DNA of 64,000 nucleotides from Bacillota bacterium (GCA_017416795.1 JAFQBD010000004.1:1-64000), one strand, 5' to 3'. Numbered from the stretch's first letter, positions 26,851 to 35,644 are shown. The notes: generated by a model not told the origin, from the letters alone. Numbers and translations are program-made.

Positions 26851-28689
26851 TTATTTTGTTCTTGTATATTTATATGAAGATGTACTGCTGTAAACATTCT
26901 TCTTATTAACGACTCTGTAAGCTTTTACTTTATAGTAATACCTTTTGCTCTTCTTGAGCTTAGTGTTCTTCCAAGAGACTGTCGAACCCTTCTTTATAGT
27001 TTTAACAAGCTTATACCCGCTGCTTTTCTTTGTGGACCTATAAATCTTATATCCACTTGCGCCGGCTATCTTGTTCCACTTAACAGTGACCGCTTTCTTT
27101 CCCGCAGTAAGTTTAACAGTAGGTTTAGTTAAGTAAGGTGTCGCTGCCTTTGTTGATGAATAGCTACTGTAAACTTTTGTACCATCTTCAAGCAGTCTGT
27201 AAGCCCTCACTTTATAGGTGTATTTCCTGCCTGTTTTGAGACTTGTGTTTGTTAATGATATAATGCTTCCATCTTTAATATCTTTTACTAACGAATACTT
27301 TTTAGTCACCGCATCATATCTGCTAAGTTCATATCCGTCAGCACCGGCTATCTTGTTCCACTTCACCTGAATGCTGCTGTAGCTCTTTCTTGACACACTG
27401 CTGAGCGTCGGCTTAGTCAGGTATGGCGTTGCTTTGGCTGATATCCCGGAAGTATATACTTTCTGCCCGCTGTCAAGCTGTTTGTATGGCATTACCGTAT
27501 ACTCATATTCTAGACCTGTGATCAGTTCCTTATCGATATACGATGTTTCTTCAGTTGAAGCCACAACTATCTGTTCGCTGTTATTGGCATCTTTTCTGCG
27601 GATCTCATATCCATCAGCTTCATCAGACTTACTCCAGCTAAGCTTGATGCTGTTATATGTATTTCTTGCAGCCGTAAGTTTCTCAATCTTTTCAGGTGAA
27701 TCAATGTCTTTGACTCTATATGTGAAAGTAGTCGTTTCACTGTCGCGCAGCCCGTAGCCTGTGACTTTGACCTTGACGGTGTACGTCCCTTCTTTTTCTA
27801 AAACAGGAGGGTTTGAGTGCCCATATTTATCATAATTATAGATCGTACCGCCTGCCTTAGGTTCTATTCCTTCAGGTGCCGTATCACCTTTGCTGTATTC
27901 AACTGTGTAGTATACAGTTCCAGCTGCATATTTATTATTCATGTACTTAGTGTCGAATTCTATAGCCGTCTCAGGAAGAACTGTACCGCTTCTGTATACC
28001 GGAGCAGTTACAGGCTCCCATTTTTCTGTGACCTCATCGCCTACTATGATCTTGCCGCCATTGGCAACGTACTTTACGAAGAATGTATTATTTCTTTCGT
28101 TAGGAACCTTCTGTCCAAAGCGCAGGACTGTCTCTACGTACGCATTGTCAGGATTCTCATCGTAGATGTCGATTATAGGTTCTGTCAGCTGAGCCCCCGC
28201 ATAAGCGCTTTCCGGTGCAGGATCTCCGCCCTCGATATTGTGTGCATTCGGATAGTAATATCTGCCCTCGAAAAGATCGCTTGCAATAAAGCTCACACCG
28301 TATCCGCTGCCATCAAACGAGATCGAAGTATTCGATGTATATGATACCCCTGCATCTGCAAGGATCCCCTTGACTGTCGGCCCTATACATTCTTTCACAT
28401 CCTCATATGAAGGTGTCACTTTGTTGTCAGGATCACCAAATGTATAAAAAGACGGATTCCTGTTATATCCTGAATACTTATAATGCTTGTCACCTTCTTT
28501 GGCTGCAATCGCCTTAAGATCGTCCAGAGTATACTCTTTCACAAGAGTATCACCATCATATACCGATAATGCTGCCGGCGATCCTTCTTCTGCAGCAAAC
28601 ACGCCTTCTGCACCGAAACTACAGAAACATGTCACGACCATTACAAACGTCGTCAAAAACACTATTGCTCTGTTAGCTCTCTGTTTCAT
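26851..28689 (-). CDS. Secreted protein: Oxidored_molyb-like domain plus three fibronectin type III domains
   Basis: A 612-residue exported protein with a signal peptide of about 32 residues (ending GVFAAEE). Residues ~40-210 hold one divergent copy of the sulfite-oxidase-like fold (YTLDDLKAIA, GRYYYPNAHN, VLRFGQKVP). A linker domain follows with a cell-surface-like TVYYTVEYS strand, then three FN3 domains (about 345-610) each with IKLSWSK/VKWNKIAGADGYE-type motifs. The C-terminus is very rich in Lys and Tyr, with no anchor, so charge-based wall binding is possible. The start at 28689 is seven bases behind GGAGG; upstream alternatives lie in that site. It is the first gene after the structured leader and is followed 18 bases later by the 2262-residue gene. 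Confidence 0.8.
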   Translation of the reverse strand: MKQRANRAIVFLTTFVMVVTCFCSFGAEGVFAAEEGSPAALSVYDGDTLVKEYTLDDLKAIAAKEGDKHYKYSGYNRNPSFYTFGDPDNKVTPSYEDVKECIGPTVKGILADAGVSYTSNTSISFDGSGYGVSFIASDLFEGRYYYPNAHNIEGGDPAPESAYAGAQLTEPIIDIYDENPDNAYVETVLRFGQKVPNERNNTFFVKYVANGGKIIVGDEVTEKWEPVTAPVYRSGTVLPETAIEFDTKYMNNKYAAGTVYYTVEYSKGDTAPEGIEPKAGGTIYNYDKYGHSNPPVLEKEGTYTVKVKVTGYGLRDSETTTFTYRVKDIDSPEKIEKLTAARNTYNSIKLSWSKSDEADGYEIRRKDANNSEQIVVASTEETSYIDKELITGLEYEYTVMPYKQLDSGQKVYTSGISAKATPYLTKPTLSSVSRKSYSSIQVKWNKIAGADGYELSRYDAVTKKYSLVKDIKDGSIISLTNTSLKTGRKYTYKVRAYRLLEDGTKVYSSYSSTKAATPYLTKPTVKLTAGKKAVTVKWNKIAGASGYKIYRSTKKSSGYKLVKTIKKGSTVSWKNTKLKKSKRYYYKVKAYRVVNKKNVYSSTSSYKYTRTK

Positions 28690-28732
28690 GCACATTCCTC
28701 CCAAGCTTTACATGAAATTGCTTTTACCGATT

Positions 28733-28758
28733 AAAAAAGACCCCTTAAAAAGGAGTCC
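28733..28758 (-). terminator. Attenuator terminator in the surface-gene leader
   Basis: On the minus strand GGACTCC pairs with GGGGTCT (G-T pairs included) and is followed by six T. It stands 44 bases upstream of the first surface gene, between promoter and start codon, so it must act as a conditional terminator. Its 5' arm contains CTCCTTTT, complementary to AAAAGGAG in the preceding structured region. Confidence 0.75.
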
Positions 28759-28812
28759 GTTAATACATGCGCATAACAAACGACCAATAATGCAGCCATC
28801 TGTATCACATAA

Positions 28813-28903
28813 TTATTGCAATCTCCTTTTCAAACATGGAAGGCGCCCCCATTTCTAGGAACACCCCGTCTAAGCTGCCATGGATAAGCTCTTTAGGCAA
28901 CAA
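28813..28903 (-). promoter_or_regulatory. Structured 5' leader, candidate riboswitch upstream of the surface genes
   Basis: On the minus strand the closing stem TTGTTGC/GCAATAA (28897-28903 and 28813-28819) encloses a second stem CATGG/CCATG, inside which GGTGTTCC pairs with GGGGCGCC. After the second stem comes TTTGAAAAGGAG, which recalls the 3' part of Moco-type aptamers and of the leader at 38.2 kb. AAAAGGAG is perfectly complementary to CTCCTTTT in the downstream terminator, giving an anti-terminator. The ligand is not established; relation to the Moco/Tuco class is a guess from this local likeness. Confidence 0.55.
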
Positions 28904-28940
28904 AGATCGAAGATCTGATATTTCTATTTTTACATCAAAT

Positions 28941-28969
28941 ATTATACCACATAATTCTATATCTGTTAT
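28941..28969 (-). promoter_or_regulatory. Promoter of the surface-gene leader
   Basis: A consensus TATAAT (28941-28946) on the minus strand with ATAACA 17 bases upstream (28964-28969; four of six matches). Transcription would begin near 28935, giving a leader of about 245 bases before the first start codon. Confidence 0.55.
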
Positions 28970-29026
28970 GCCCTTTTATGTGTACTTATTTGCTTTTATA
29001 TCGTATTTTTTGCTATTTTTCCAGCT

Positions 29027-29058
29027 AAAAATCCCGACTCACTTATGAGTCGGGATTT
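29027..29058 (-). terminator. Terminator of the rnf operon
   Basis: The perfect stem AAATCCCGACTCA/TGAGTCGGGATTT has a four-base loop, followed by T5 on the minus strand after rnfB. Confidence 0.9.
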
Positions 29059-29090
29059 CGTATTTTGTATGATTTTGAGACGTTTATAGA

Positions 29091-29918
29091 CTATTCAGCC
29101 TTAGCTGCAGGCGCAGCCTTCTTTTTTCTGTAATTTATGATAGCGCCTGTAGGACATTCCTTAGCACAGATACCGCAGTTCTTGCACTTGGAATAATCCA
29201 CTCTTGCCAAGTTATCTTCAAACACGATAGCGTCAAACTTACATGATCTCTGACACTTCAAGCATCCGATACAGCCGTTCTTGCAGACTCTTCTTGTTAC
29301 AGCGCCCTTATCAACTGATTTACATGCAACATGCACCAGCATCTTCTTAGGAACCATTTCAACGAGGCTGTTAGGACAAACCTTAGAACATGCTCCGCAG
29401 CCGATGCACTTTTCTCTATCGACAACAGCTACACCGTTAACGATCCTGATGGCATCGTAGTTACATGCTCTCTGACAGTCACCCATTCCCAGACATCCAT
29501 GAGGGCAAGCCCAGTTGCCGCCATAGAACATCTTAGCTGTTTTACAAGTATAGATCCTGTCGGCTTCCATGATCTGCTTAGTAACGCCATAGTTACCCTG
29601 ACATTTTACCATAGCAACTTTTTCTTCAACTTCGCCGGCTTCTACCCCCAGGATCTCCGCGATCTGAGTTGCCAGTTCCGCACCGCCTACAGGACATAAT
29701 GTAGGGCTCAGGTTAGGGTCTTCGCCAAAGGCGTTGGCATAATCATCACAGCCTGCGAATCCGCATCCGCCGCAGTTTGCACCCGGAAGCACATCTCTGA
29801 TAGCTGCGATCTTTTCATCTACAGGTACATACATCAGTTTTGATGCTATTGTCAGGATGATACCGAAGATCAATCCTACTACTGCTACTATTAAAGCAGG
29901 TATTACTATTGTTCCCAT
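29091..29918 (-). CDS. rnfB: Rnf complex subunit RnfB
   Basis: A 275-residue iron-sulfur subunit, the likely ferredoxin entry point of the Rnf complex (ferredoxin:NAD+ oxidoreductase coupled to Na+ or H+ export). An N-terminal membrane anchor (about 5-27) precedes a [4Fe-4S] motif with C49, C52, C57 and C75. Multiple ferredoxin-type motifs follow, including CIGCGACSKVCP, CIGCLKCQRSC and CKNCGICAKECP. It closes the rnfCDGEAB order typical of Clostridia and acetogens. The gap to rnfA is 15 bases, the only real gap in the operon. Confidence 0.96.
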   Translation of the reverse strand: MGTIVIPALIVAVVGLIFGIILTIASKLMYVPVDEKIAAIRDVLPGANCGGCGFAGCDDYANAFGEDPNLSPTLCPVGGAELATQIAEILGVEAGEVEEKVAMVKCQGNYGVTKQIMEADRIYTCKTAKMFYGGNWACPHGCLGMGDCQRACNYDAIRIVNGVAVVDREKCIGCGACSKVCPNSLVEMVPKKMLVHVACKSVDKGAVTRRVCKNGCIGCLKCQRSCKFDAIVFEDNLARVDYSKCKNCGICAKECPTGAIINYRKKKAAPAAKAE

Positions 29919-29933
29919 ATGTATCCTCCCTTC

Positions 29934-30527
29934 TTAACCGAATATACCGTCAACCACACCTGAGAATGCCATGAATGCCATTGACAGGATAGCTGCAGTA
30001 ACGAGAGTGATAGGGATACCCTGCCAGCACTGAGGGATGCCCTTGCAGTTTTCCAGCTTTTCTCTGAGTCCTGCGAACAGTACCATTGCCAGCAGGAAGC
30101 CGATACCGGCACCGATTGCACAGAAGAGGGATTCGATATAATTGTATCCATCATTGATGTTCATCAGAGTTACGCCCAGTACTGCGCAGTTAGTAGTGAT
30201 CAGTGGAAGGAACACGCCCAGTGACTTGTACAGAGGAGGCATATACTTCTTCAGAGTCATTTCAACCAGCTGTACCAGTGATGCGATTACCAGAATGAAT
30301 ACTACCGTCTGAAGGTATCCGATATTGAGCGGATCCAGTATTAGTTTCTGGATAGGCCATGTAGCTGCTGTTGCCAATACCATTACGAATGTTACGGCTG
30401 CACCCATACCTACCGCTGAGTCAAGCTTCTTGGATACGCCCAGGAACGGACAGATACCAAGGAACTGTGATAATACGAAGTTGTTTGTCAGGATGACTGA
30501 CATCATGATGATCAAAATTTCTGTCAT
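29934..30527 (-). CDS. rnfA: Rnf complex subunit RnfA
   Basis: A 197-residue integral membrane subunit with six helices, homologous to RnfE/NqrE and arranged in the complex as an inverted pseudo-dimer with RnfE. It opens with NNFVLSQFLGICPFLGVSKKLDSAVGMG-type sequence, including the conserved Cys near residue 26 that helps hold the intramembrane iron-sulfur cluster, and contains LPLITTNCAVLG with the second conserved Cys region. Its start codon shares a base with the rnfE stop. Confidence 0.96.
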   Translation of the reverse strand: MTEILIIMMSVILTNNFVLSQFLGICPFLGVSKKLDSAVGMGAAVTFVMVLATAATWPIQKLILDPLNIGYLQTVVFILVIASLVQLVEMTLKKYMPPLYKSLGVFLPLITTNCAVLGVTLMNINDGYNYIESLFCAIGAGIGFLLAMVLFAGLREKLENCKGIPQCWQGIPITLVTAAILSMAFMAFSGVVDGIFG

Positions 30528-31207
30528 TATGCATCAGCCTCCTTTCTGTCGCATGACCCGCCGCACATTTCAGCCATCATGCAGCCTTCACATCCGATTT
30601 CCTTCTTCTTGATAGCCTTGCCCTTGCTGAAGTAGTTTACTGCAGCGATGAGGCATGCGAATACGAAGAAGCCACCGGGAGCCAGCATGAAGATTCCGGC
30701 AGGAGTGATAGCTGTATCAACATAGATAGGAATATCGAACGCTGTTCCTGCACCGAAGAATTCTCTGATGAGTCCCATGATGCCCAGAGCCAGTGTGAAA
30801 CCGATACCCATTCCAAGTCCATCGAGAGCTGAGTCGATAACACTGTTCTTAGAAGCGAACATTTCGGCTCTTCCCAGGATGATACAGTTTACTACGATCA
30901 GTGGTATGAACAGACCGAGAGCTGCATCCAGTGCAGGCAGGTAAGCCTTCAGCATCAGCTGTACCACTGTTACGAATCCCGCGATAACTACGATGTAGCA
31001 AGGTATTCTTACCTTAGCAGGGATTATATTCTTCAATAATGATATTACGATATTTGAGCAGATAAGAACTGCCATTGTGGAAACACCCATACCAAGTCCG
31101 TTGATGGCACTTGTAGTAGTCGCCAGTGTAGGACACAGTCCCAGCAGGAGTACTAATACGGGGTTTTCCTTGATAATGCCTTTTGTTACTATACCAAGTT
31201 TATTCAT
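30527..31207 (-). CDS. rnfE: Rnf complex subunit RnfE
   Basis: A 226-residue membrane subunit with the conserved LLGLCPTLATT near residue 22 and LFIPLIVVNCIILGRAE near 107, whose cysteines mirror those in RnfA. The C-terminal cytoplasmic extension after the last helix contains four spaced cysteines (GCEGCMMAEMCGGSC), not part of the core family pattern and possibly metal-binding. It shares one base with both neighbours, so rnfG, rnfE and rnfA are translationally coupled. Confidence 0.95.
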   Translation of the reverse strand: MNKLGIVTKGIIKENPVLVLLLGLCPTLATTTSAINGLGMGVSTMAVLICSNIVISLLKNIIPAKVRIPCYIVVIAGFVTVVQLMLKAYLPALDAALGLFIPLIVVNCIILGRAEMFASKNSVIDSALDGLGMGIGFTLALGIMGLIREFFGAGTAFDIPIYVDTAITPAGIFMLAPGGFFVFACLIAAVNYFSKGKAIKKKEIGCEGCMMAEMCGGSCDRKEADA

Positions 31208-31758
31208 TACTTAACACCTCCGCATTTCTCAAACTGGTTCAGTGCTGCCTCGATAGAGCAGTATACTGCGTTTGATGTTATAGTCGCACCTGTGATGGCA
31301 TCTATATTGCCGTCACTGTTGATATGTCCTCCTACAACTTCTCCCACGCCCTGATACTGAGCAAGGTACTCAGGTGTCATGGCCTTGGTTCCAAGTCCCG
31401 GAGTTTCAGCATGCTCTGTTACGGTAGCTCCTGTGATATTGCCGTTAGCATCGATACCTACCATAACTTTTACTGCGCCGCCAAATCCTTTGTAGTTAGC
31501 TGTAACCGCCATACCTGCGCCATTGTTTGCCATGTAGCAGTCAATAACGCCGTCAGCCAGTTCACCGTTGTATTCAGTGAATGCGTCTCCGTCAGGGAGA
31601 ACCAGCATTCTGGCTTCGTCCGCTGCCTTCATCTGGTTTTCGATGATCTTAGGATTGGCTATGCTGTATGTTCCTGCCAGTGCCAGTGTTACCACGAAGC
31701 AGATGCAGATGAGAACGATACTAGGGAAGATGTTTTCTTTGAAATTACTGTTTTTCAT
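31207..31758 (-). CDS. rnfG: Rnf complex subunit RnfG (covalent FMN)
   Basis: A 183-residue subunit with one N-terminal membrane helix (about 11-33) and an external FMN-binding domain. The flavinylation motif DAITGATIT spans 153-161; Thr161 is the expected site where ApbE attaches FMN through phosphate. GLGTKAMTPEYL is another family motif. The start overlaps the rnfD stop by one base. No apbE gene is seen in this window. Confidence 0.95.
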   Translation of the reverse strand: MKNSNFKENIFPSIVLICICFVVTLALAGTYSIANPKIIENQMKAADEARMLVLPDGDAFTEYNGELADGVIDCYMANNGAGMAVTANYKGFGGAVKVMVGIDANGNITGATVTEHAETPGLGTKAMTPEYLAQYQGVGEVVGGHINSDGNIDAITGATITSNAVYCSIEAALNQFEKCGGVK

Positions 31759-32732
31759 TATTCATCTCCTCCTTTCGCCTTCTTAGGTGCAGGATACATT
31801 CTGTTTTCACAGATCCTGTCTATGTAAGGTGTCAGGATGTTCATCAGCAGTATAGCGAATGAAACACCTTCCGGATATGAAGCGAATATTCTGATCAGCA
31901 TTGTGAACAATCCGCATCCGATACCGAATATGATCTTACCCATAGGAAGTGTAGGTGATGTTACATAGTCTGTAGCGCAGAAGAATGCACCCAGCATAAC
32001 GCCGCCTGCACACAGGTGGAAGATAGCTCCGTCAAGACCGCCCCAGATCAGACCGAGAACAGCTACTGTAGCCAGGAATGATACAGGGATGTGCCATGTG
32101 ATGACTCTGCTGCAGATAAGGAAGATTCCTCCGATCAGCAGTGCCAGCGCACTTACTTCACCTATACATCCGCCAACATTACCGAGGAACAGATCCATGT
32201 TAGAAGCTGTTACTGCTTCAGGACCACCCATTCCCAGTTCGCCGAGAGGAGTCGCTGATGTCACTGCATCGACACCTGCACCTCTTGCTGTAGGCCATGT
32301 AGTCATTTCTGTAGCAAATGCGATGAACAGGAAGATTCTCGCTGTTACTGCAGGATTTACCAGGTTCTGTCCGATACCGCCGAAGAGCTGCTTAACTACT
32401 ACGATAGCAGCGAAGCATCCAACGATAGCGATCCAGTAAGGAAGTCCTGATGGCAGATTGAATGCCAGCAGCACGCCTGTGAGCACAGCACTCAAGTCTC
32501 CTACAGTCTGCTTTTTCTTGAGAATCACGTTCATAAGGTATTCGAATACTACGCAAGCGATAACGCATACGATAGTCAGCACAGCTGCTCTGTATCCGAA
32601 CTGATAGATACCTGAAATAAAAGCAGGTATCAGTGCCACCAGCACTAGACCCATGATCTTCTGAGTGCTGATCGGCCCCACTGCATGAGGCGCCGATGAC
32701 ACGATCAACTTGTCATGATACTTGTTATCCAT
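31758..32732 (-). CDS. rnfD: Rnf complex subunit RnfD
   Basis: A 324-residue membrane subunit with about eight to ten helices, related to NqrB. The motif DAVTSATPLG near residue 155 matches the RnfD site where a threonine carries a second covalent FMN (S/T-A-T pattern). GGIGQNLVNPAVTARIFLF and SPTLPMGKIIFG are also conserved. Start and stop overlap neighbours as TAATG. Confidence 0.95.
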   Translation of the reverse strand: MDNKYHDKLIVSSAPHAVGPISTQKIMGLVLVALIPAFISGIYQFGYRAAVLTIVCVIACVVFEYLMNVILKKKQTVGDLSAVLTGVLLAFNLPSGLPYWIAIVGCFAAIVVVKQLFGGIGQNLVNPAVTARIFLFIAFATEMTTWPTARGAGVDAVTSATPLGELGMGGPEAVTASNMDLFLGNVGGCIGEVSALALLIGGIFLICSRVITWHIPVSFLATVAVLGLIWGGLDGAIFHLCAGGVMLGAFFCATDYVTSPTLPMGKIIFGIGCGLFTMLIRIFASYPEGVSFAILLMNILTPYIDRICENRMYPAPKKAKGGDE

Positions 32733-34051
32733 TATTTACTCGCCGCCTCCTTTACAAAAGCTTTCGCCATCTTATGAGTAAAGCTGAGAGGTCTCTTAGC
32801 AGGGCATACGTATGAACAGCTTCCGCATTCCATACACTGCATAACCTTGAGTTTGTTCAGCTTATCCGCATCTTTGTTTTCGTATGCTTCCACCATTGAT
32901 ACAGGAAGCAGGTTGAACGGACATGCTCTCGTGCACATACCGCACTTGATGCAGCCTGTTTCTTCAGGGATCAGCGCCTGTGGTCCGTCGAAGAACAAGA
33001 TAGCATTGTTGTTTTTAACAAGCGGGAATTCGTCTGAATAAACCGCACGTCCCATCATAGGGCCACCCATGATTATCTTCTTTGGTTCAGCCTTATATCC
33101 GCCGCATGCCGCTGCAACGTCAGCGAGTCTTGTTCCGATAGGAACGATGATATTCTTAGGTTCTGCGATAGCATTGCCATCTACAGTTATTCTCTTAGTA
33201 GTCAGAGGTCTTCCTGTCTTCAGGTACTGACCAATAAATGCGAAAGTAGTTACGTTACTCAGCACGATACCATACTGCGCAGGCAGTTCTCCTGCATTCA
33301 TGGTCTTGCCTGTGATCTCATAGATCATAACTCTTTCTGCACCCTGTGGGTATCTTGCTCTCAGCACATGAACCTTGATGTCATTTTCATGACCGTTTTC
33401 TTTAATAACTGCATTGAGCTTTTCGATAGCATCAGGTTTATTTTCTTCAACGCCGATGTATGCCATCTTGATATCCAGATACTTCATTACAGCCAGAACA
33501 CCATCGATGATGTACTGAGTGTTTTCAAGCATCAATCTGTGGTCAGATGTGATGAACGGTTCACATTCTGCCGCATTTACTATGAGAGTCTCAACTTCAT
33601 CCAGGTTCTTAGGATTAAGCTTGATATGTGTTGGGAATGACGCTCCTCCCAGACCTACCAAACCGCTTGCTCTCATCGCCGCTATAAAGTCTTTCATGTC
33701 GTTTATAACAGGCGGCTTGATTTCCTCCCAGACTTCCTGCTTGCCATCAGCTTCGATAACTACCATCTGGTCTTTACCACCCATGACATTTCTCATGGTG
33801 ATGATATCCTTTACCGTTCCTGATACGCTGGAATGAATAGGAGCACTTACAAACGCATCTGTATCTCCGATCACCTGTCCAACTTTTACTGCATCGCCTT
33901 TTGCCACCAGTGGCTTACATGGCGCTCCTATGTGCTGTGACATGGAAATACAAACAGTTTCAGGGATAGCCATGATCTCAGTCGCACAAGTAGCAGTATG
34001 CTTCTCGTGGCTGACATGAATGCTATTCAGGTGCTTACCTTGCTGTCCCAT
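32732..34051 (-). CDS. rnfC: Rnf complex subunit RnfC
   Basis: A 439-residue peripheral subunit carrying the NADH/FMN site and two [4Fe-4S] clusters (CIKCGMCTRACP near 365 and CMECGSCSYVCP near 404). The segment VGLGGASFPTHIKL is the NuoF-like flavin/NAD-binding region, and the N-terminal part is a barrel-sandwich domain with HIGAPCKPLVAKGDAVKVGQ character. It is the first gene of the operon, and its length and cluster number match clostridial RnfC. Confidence 0.96.
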   Translation of the reverse strand: MGQQGKHLNSIHVSHEKHTATCATEIMAIPETVCISMSQHIGAPCKPLVAKGDAVKVGQVIGDTDAFVSAPIHSSVSGTVKDIITMRNVMGGKDQMVVIEADGKQEVWEEIKPPVINDMKDFIAAMRASGLVGLGGASFPTHIKLNPKNLDEVETLIVNAAECEPFITSDHRLMLENTQYIIDGVLAVMKYLDIKMAYIGVEENKPDAIEKLNAVIKENGHENDIKVHVLRARYPQGAERVMIYEITGKTMNAGELPAQYGIVLSNVTTFAFIGQYLKTGRPLTTKRITVDGNAIAEPKNIIVPIGTRLADVAAACGGYKAEPKKIIMGGPMMGRAVYSDEFPLVKNNNAILFFDGPQALIPEETGCIKCGMCTRACPFNLLPVSMVEAYENKDADKLNKLKVMQCMECGSCSYVCPAKRPLSFTHKMAKAFVKEAASK

Positions 34052-34119
34052 TTCAAAAACCTTCCTTCCTTAAATGTCTCTAAATCATTTGTATACTGTA
34101 TTAACCCTATACATTACCG

Positions 34120-34148
34120 ATTATAACATAGTTCGACTTGAATTGCTA
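34120..34148 (-). promoter_or_regulatory. Possible rnf operon promoter
   Basis: A consensus TATAAT (34120-34125) on the minus strand lies about 70 bases upstream of rnfC. The -35 region TAGCAA, 17 bases away, is poor. The rest of this 220-base gap is AT-rich with no clear aptamer. Confidence 0.4.
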
Positions 34149-34217
34149 TCAAATTAACTGAATAATTGGACCGACGAACCGCAATAATATAACACTTATA
34201 TATATGTAAAAACAAAT

Positions 34218-34248
34218 AAAAAAACTCAAAAAAAGTTTTTGAGTTTTT
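34218..34248 (-). terminator. Terminator after mobB
   Basis: The stem AAAAACTCAAAAA/TTTTTGAGTTTTT (34220-34248) is followed by T residues on the minus strand, 26 bases after the mobB stop. Confidence 0.75.
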
Positions 34249-34273
34249 CGTCGTCATCGTTAATTTTATTGTT

Positions 34274-34915
34274 CTATTTCACTTTTATAACGATTTCTTT
34301 TCCTTCTTCGTAGCCGTTCAGAGCCTTTACTACGCCGACTACTACGTTTTTCACAGTAGCCTTCACAAAAGGAACCATGTAGATATCTTCTCCGTCGATA
34401 GTCAATTCCACATCCAGCCCTTCATCGTCCATCTTCTTTTTCTTTTCAACCATGTCTGCCATTTTTTCCACCTCCGTAATGCCGTTTATGACCGGCAATC
34501 CTTTATATTCTTTTATATCATTTGAGATGGTGCCCGATATTGCGAATGCTTCGGGACACATCCTTTTATCTATATCTTCTGCAGTTTTCCCTGTAATTAT
34601 CGTAGGGCATTCTATACCGCAGTCCCCTTCTATTATAACGAAGTCTTCCTTATAATACTTAAGGATCGTATCGATATCCATTTTCTTGTTGCTCATTATA
34701 GCCGTACTGTTCGGTCCTATTGCTGTTACTCGACGCGCACCAGCCTGTGCATGTTTATACGTATCTGTTCCCGGAGTATCCTGTTCGTACCCTTCGAAAT
34801 GTATGTCTTTGACAGAACCTACAGTATATCCTCTTTTTTTGAGTTCGCTTATCAGCGATGTCACCGTTGTGGTCTTACCGGTTTTTGAAAACCCTTTGAC
34901 CTTGATTATCACCAT
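34274..34915 (-). CDS. mobB: Molybdopterin-guanine dinucleotide biosynthesis protein MobB-like
   Basis: A 213-residue P-loop GTPase of the MobB family, an adapter in nucleotide attachment to molybdopterin. The P-loop GFSKTGKTTTVTSLI starts at residue 8, followed by VGSVKDIHFEGYEQDTPGTD with the conserved His/Asp, and VIIEGDCGIECPTII near 95. The C-terminal extension of about 60 residues beyond the usual ~160-residue domain has no known fold. It is the last gene of the moaD-moeB-like-mobB unit next to AOR, pointing to W/Mo cofactor assembly. AOR itself uses a bis-pterin form without GMP in studied archaea, so the precise role is uncertain. Confidence 0.85.
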   Translation of the reverse strand: MVIIKVKGFSKTGKTTTVTSLISELKKRGYTVGSVKDIHFEGYEQDTPGTDTYKHAQAGARRVTAIGPNSTAIMSNKKMDIDTILKYYKEDFVIIEGDCGIECPTIITGKTAEDIDKRMCPEAFAISGTISNDIKEYKGLPVINGITEVEKMADMVEKKKKMDDEGLDVELTIDGEDIYMVPFVKATVKNVVVGVVKALNGYEEGKEIVIKVK

Positions 34916-34956
34916 ATTCTCTTCCTCTATAATCTATTTATCTGCCTGCCACATGG

Positions 34957-35640
34957 TCAAAACTCTATAGTTTCATAACTGTGTTCTGACAAGTCGATCA
35001 TCAGCAGCTTATTGTACAGAACATCTTCTTTGCCGAGAATGACTTTAATGGCTTCTGCCACCTGGATAGCGGAAACAACAGCTGCAGTAAATGGTGGGTT
35101 TCCTGCAGAAGTGTCTACTGAAGAAGACTCTTCATCTGCGGGATAAATTTTTCGAATCAGCTTATCCCCCGGTCTGCTCACACCTACCTGTCCCGACCAA
35201 CCTCCTATGGCACCATGAATAAGCGTTATATTCTCCTTCTCACACGCCTCTTCAAGGATGAATCTTGTTTTTACATTATCTACAGCATCAATAACAAGAT
35301 CATGACCTTTTATTATGCTGCAGCAGTTATCCTCTGTTATTTCTGCTCCCCTCGATGTCACCTCAACATTTGAGTTTATAAGTTTCATCTGCGACGCAGC
35401 TTCTGCTGCCTTAGCCTTGCCTATGTTGCCTTCATTTGACAACACCTGTCTGTTGAGATTTGTCAAATCGAACACATCGCTGTCCACCACAGTGAGTTTT
35501 CCCACACCGATACGCACCAGAGCCTCGATCACGCCTCCGCCAAGACCACCGCAGCCTATCACGCAAACTGATTTTTGCGAAAGCAGTTCTTGTTCATCCT
35601 CTGCTATGACCCCTATATTCCTTAGGTATCTTTCATTCAT
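34957..35640 (-). CDS. MoeB/ThiF/HesA-type adenylyltransferase
   Basis: A 227-residue E1-like enzyme that would adenylate the C-terminal glycine of the adjacent MoaD-like protein. The nucleotide motif VIGCGGLGGGVIEAL is near residue 27, with VDSDVFDLTNLNRQ and the conserved Arg/Asn region after it, and LVIDAVDN near 115. It is shorter than MoeB and shows no paired CxxC zinc motif. The ATG at 35640, with GGAG upstream, lies five bases after the MoaD stop; an in-frame start at 35703 would lie inside moaD. Confidence 0.88.
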   Translation of the reverse strand: MNERYLRNIGVIAEDEQELLSQKSVCVIGCGGLGGGVIEALVRIGVGKLTVVDSDVFDLTNLNRQVLSNEGNIGKAKAAEAASQMKLINSNVEVTSRGAEITEDNCCSIIKGHDLVIDAVDNVKTRFILEEACEKENITLIHGAIGGWSGQVGVSRPGDKLIRKIYPADEESSSVDTSAGNPPFTAAVVSAIQVAEAIKVILGKEDVLYNKLLMIDLSEHSYETIEF

Positions 35641-35644
35641 CCCA

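Noticed and set aside
28820..28866. 15-codon frame in the surface-gene leader (MGAPSMFEKEIAIIM)
   Set aside because: It lies inside paired aptamer-like segments and has no run of one amino acid as expected for a classical leader peptide.
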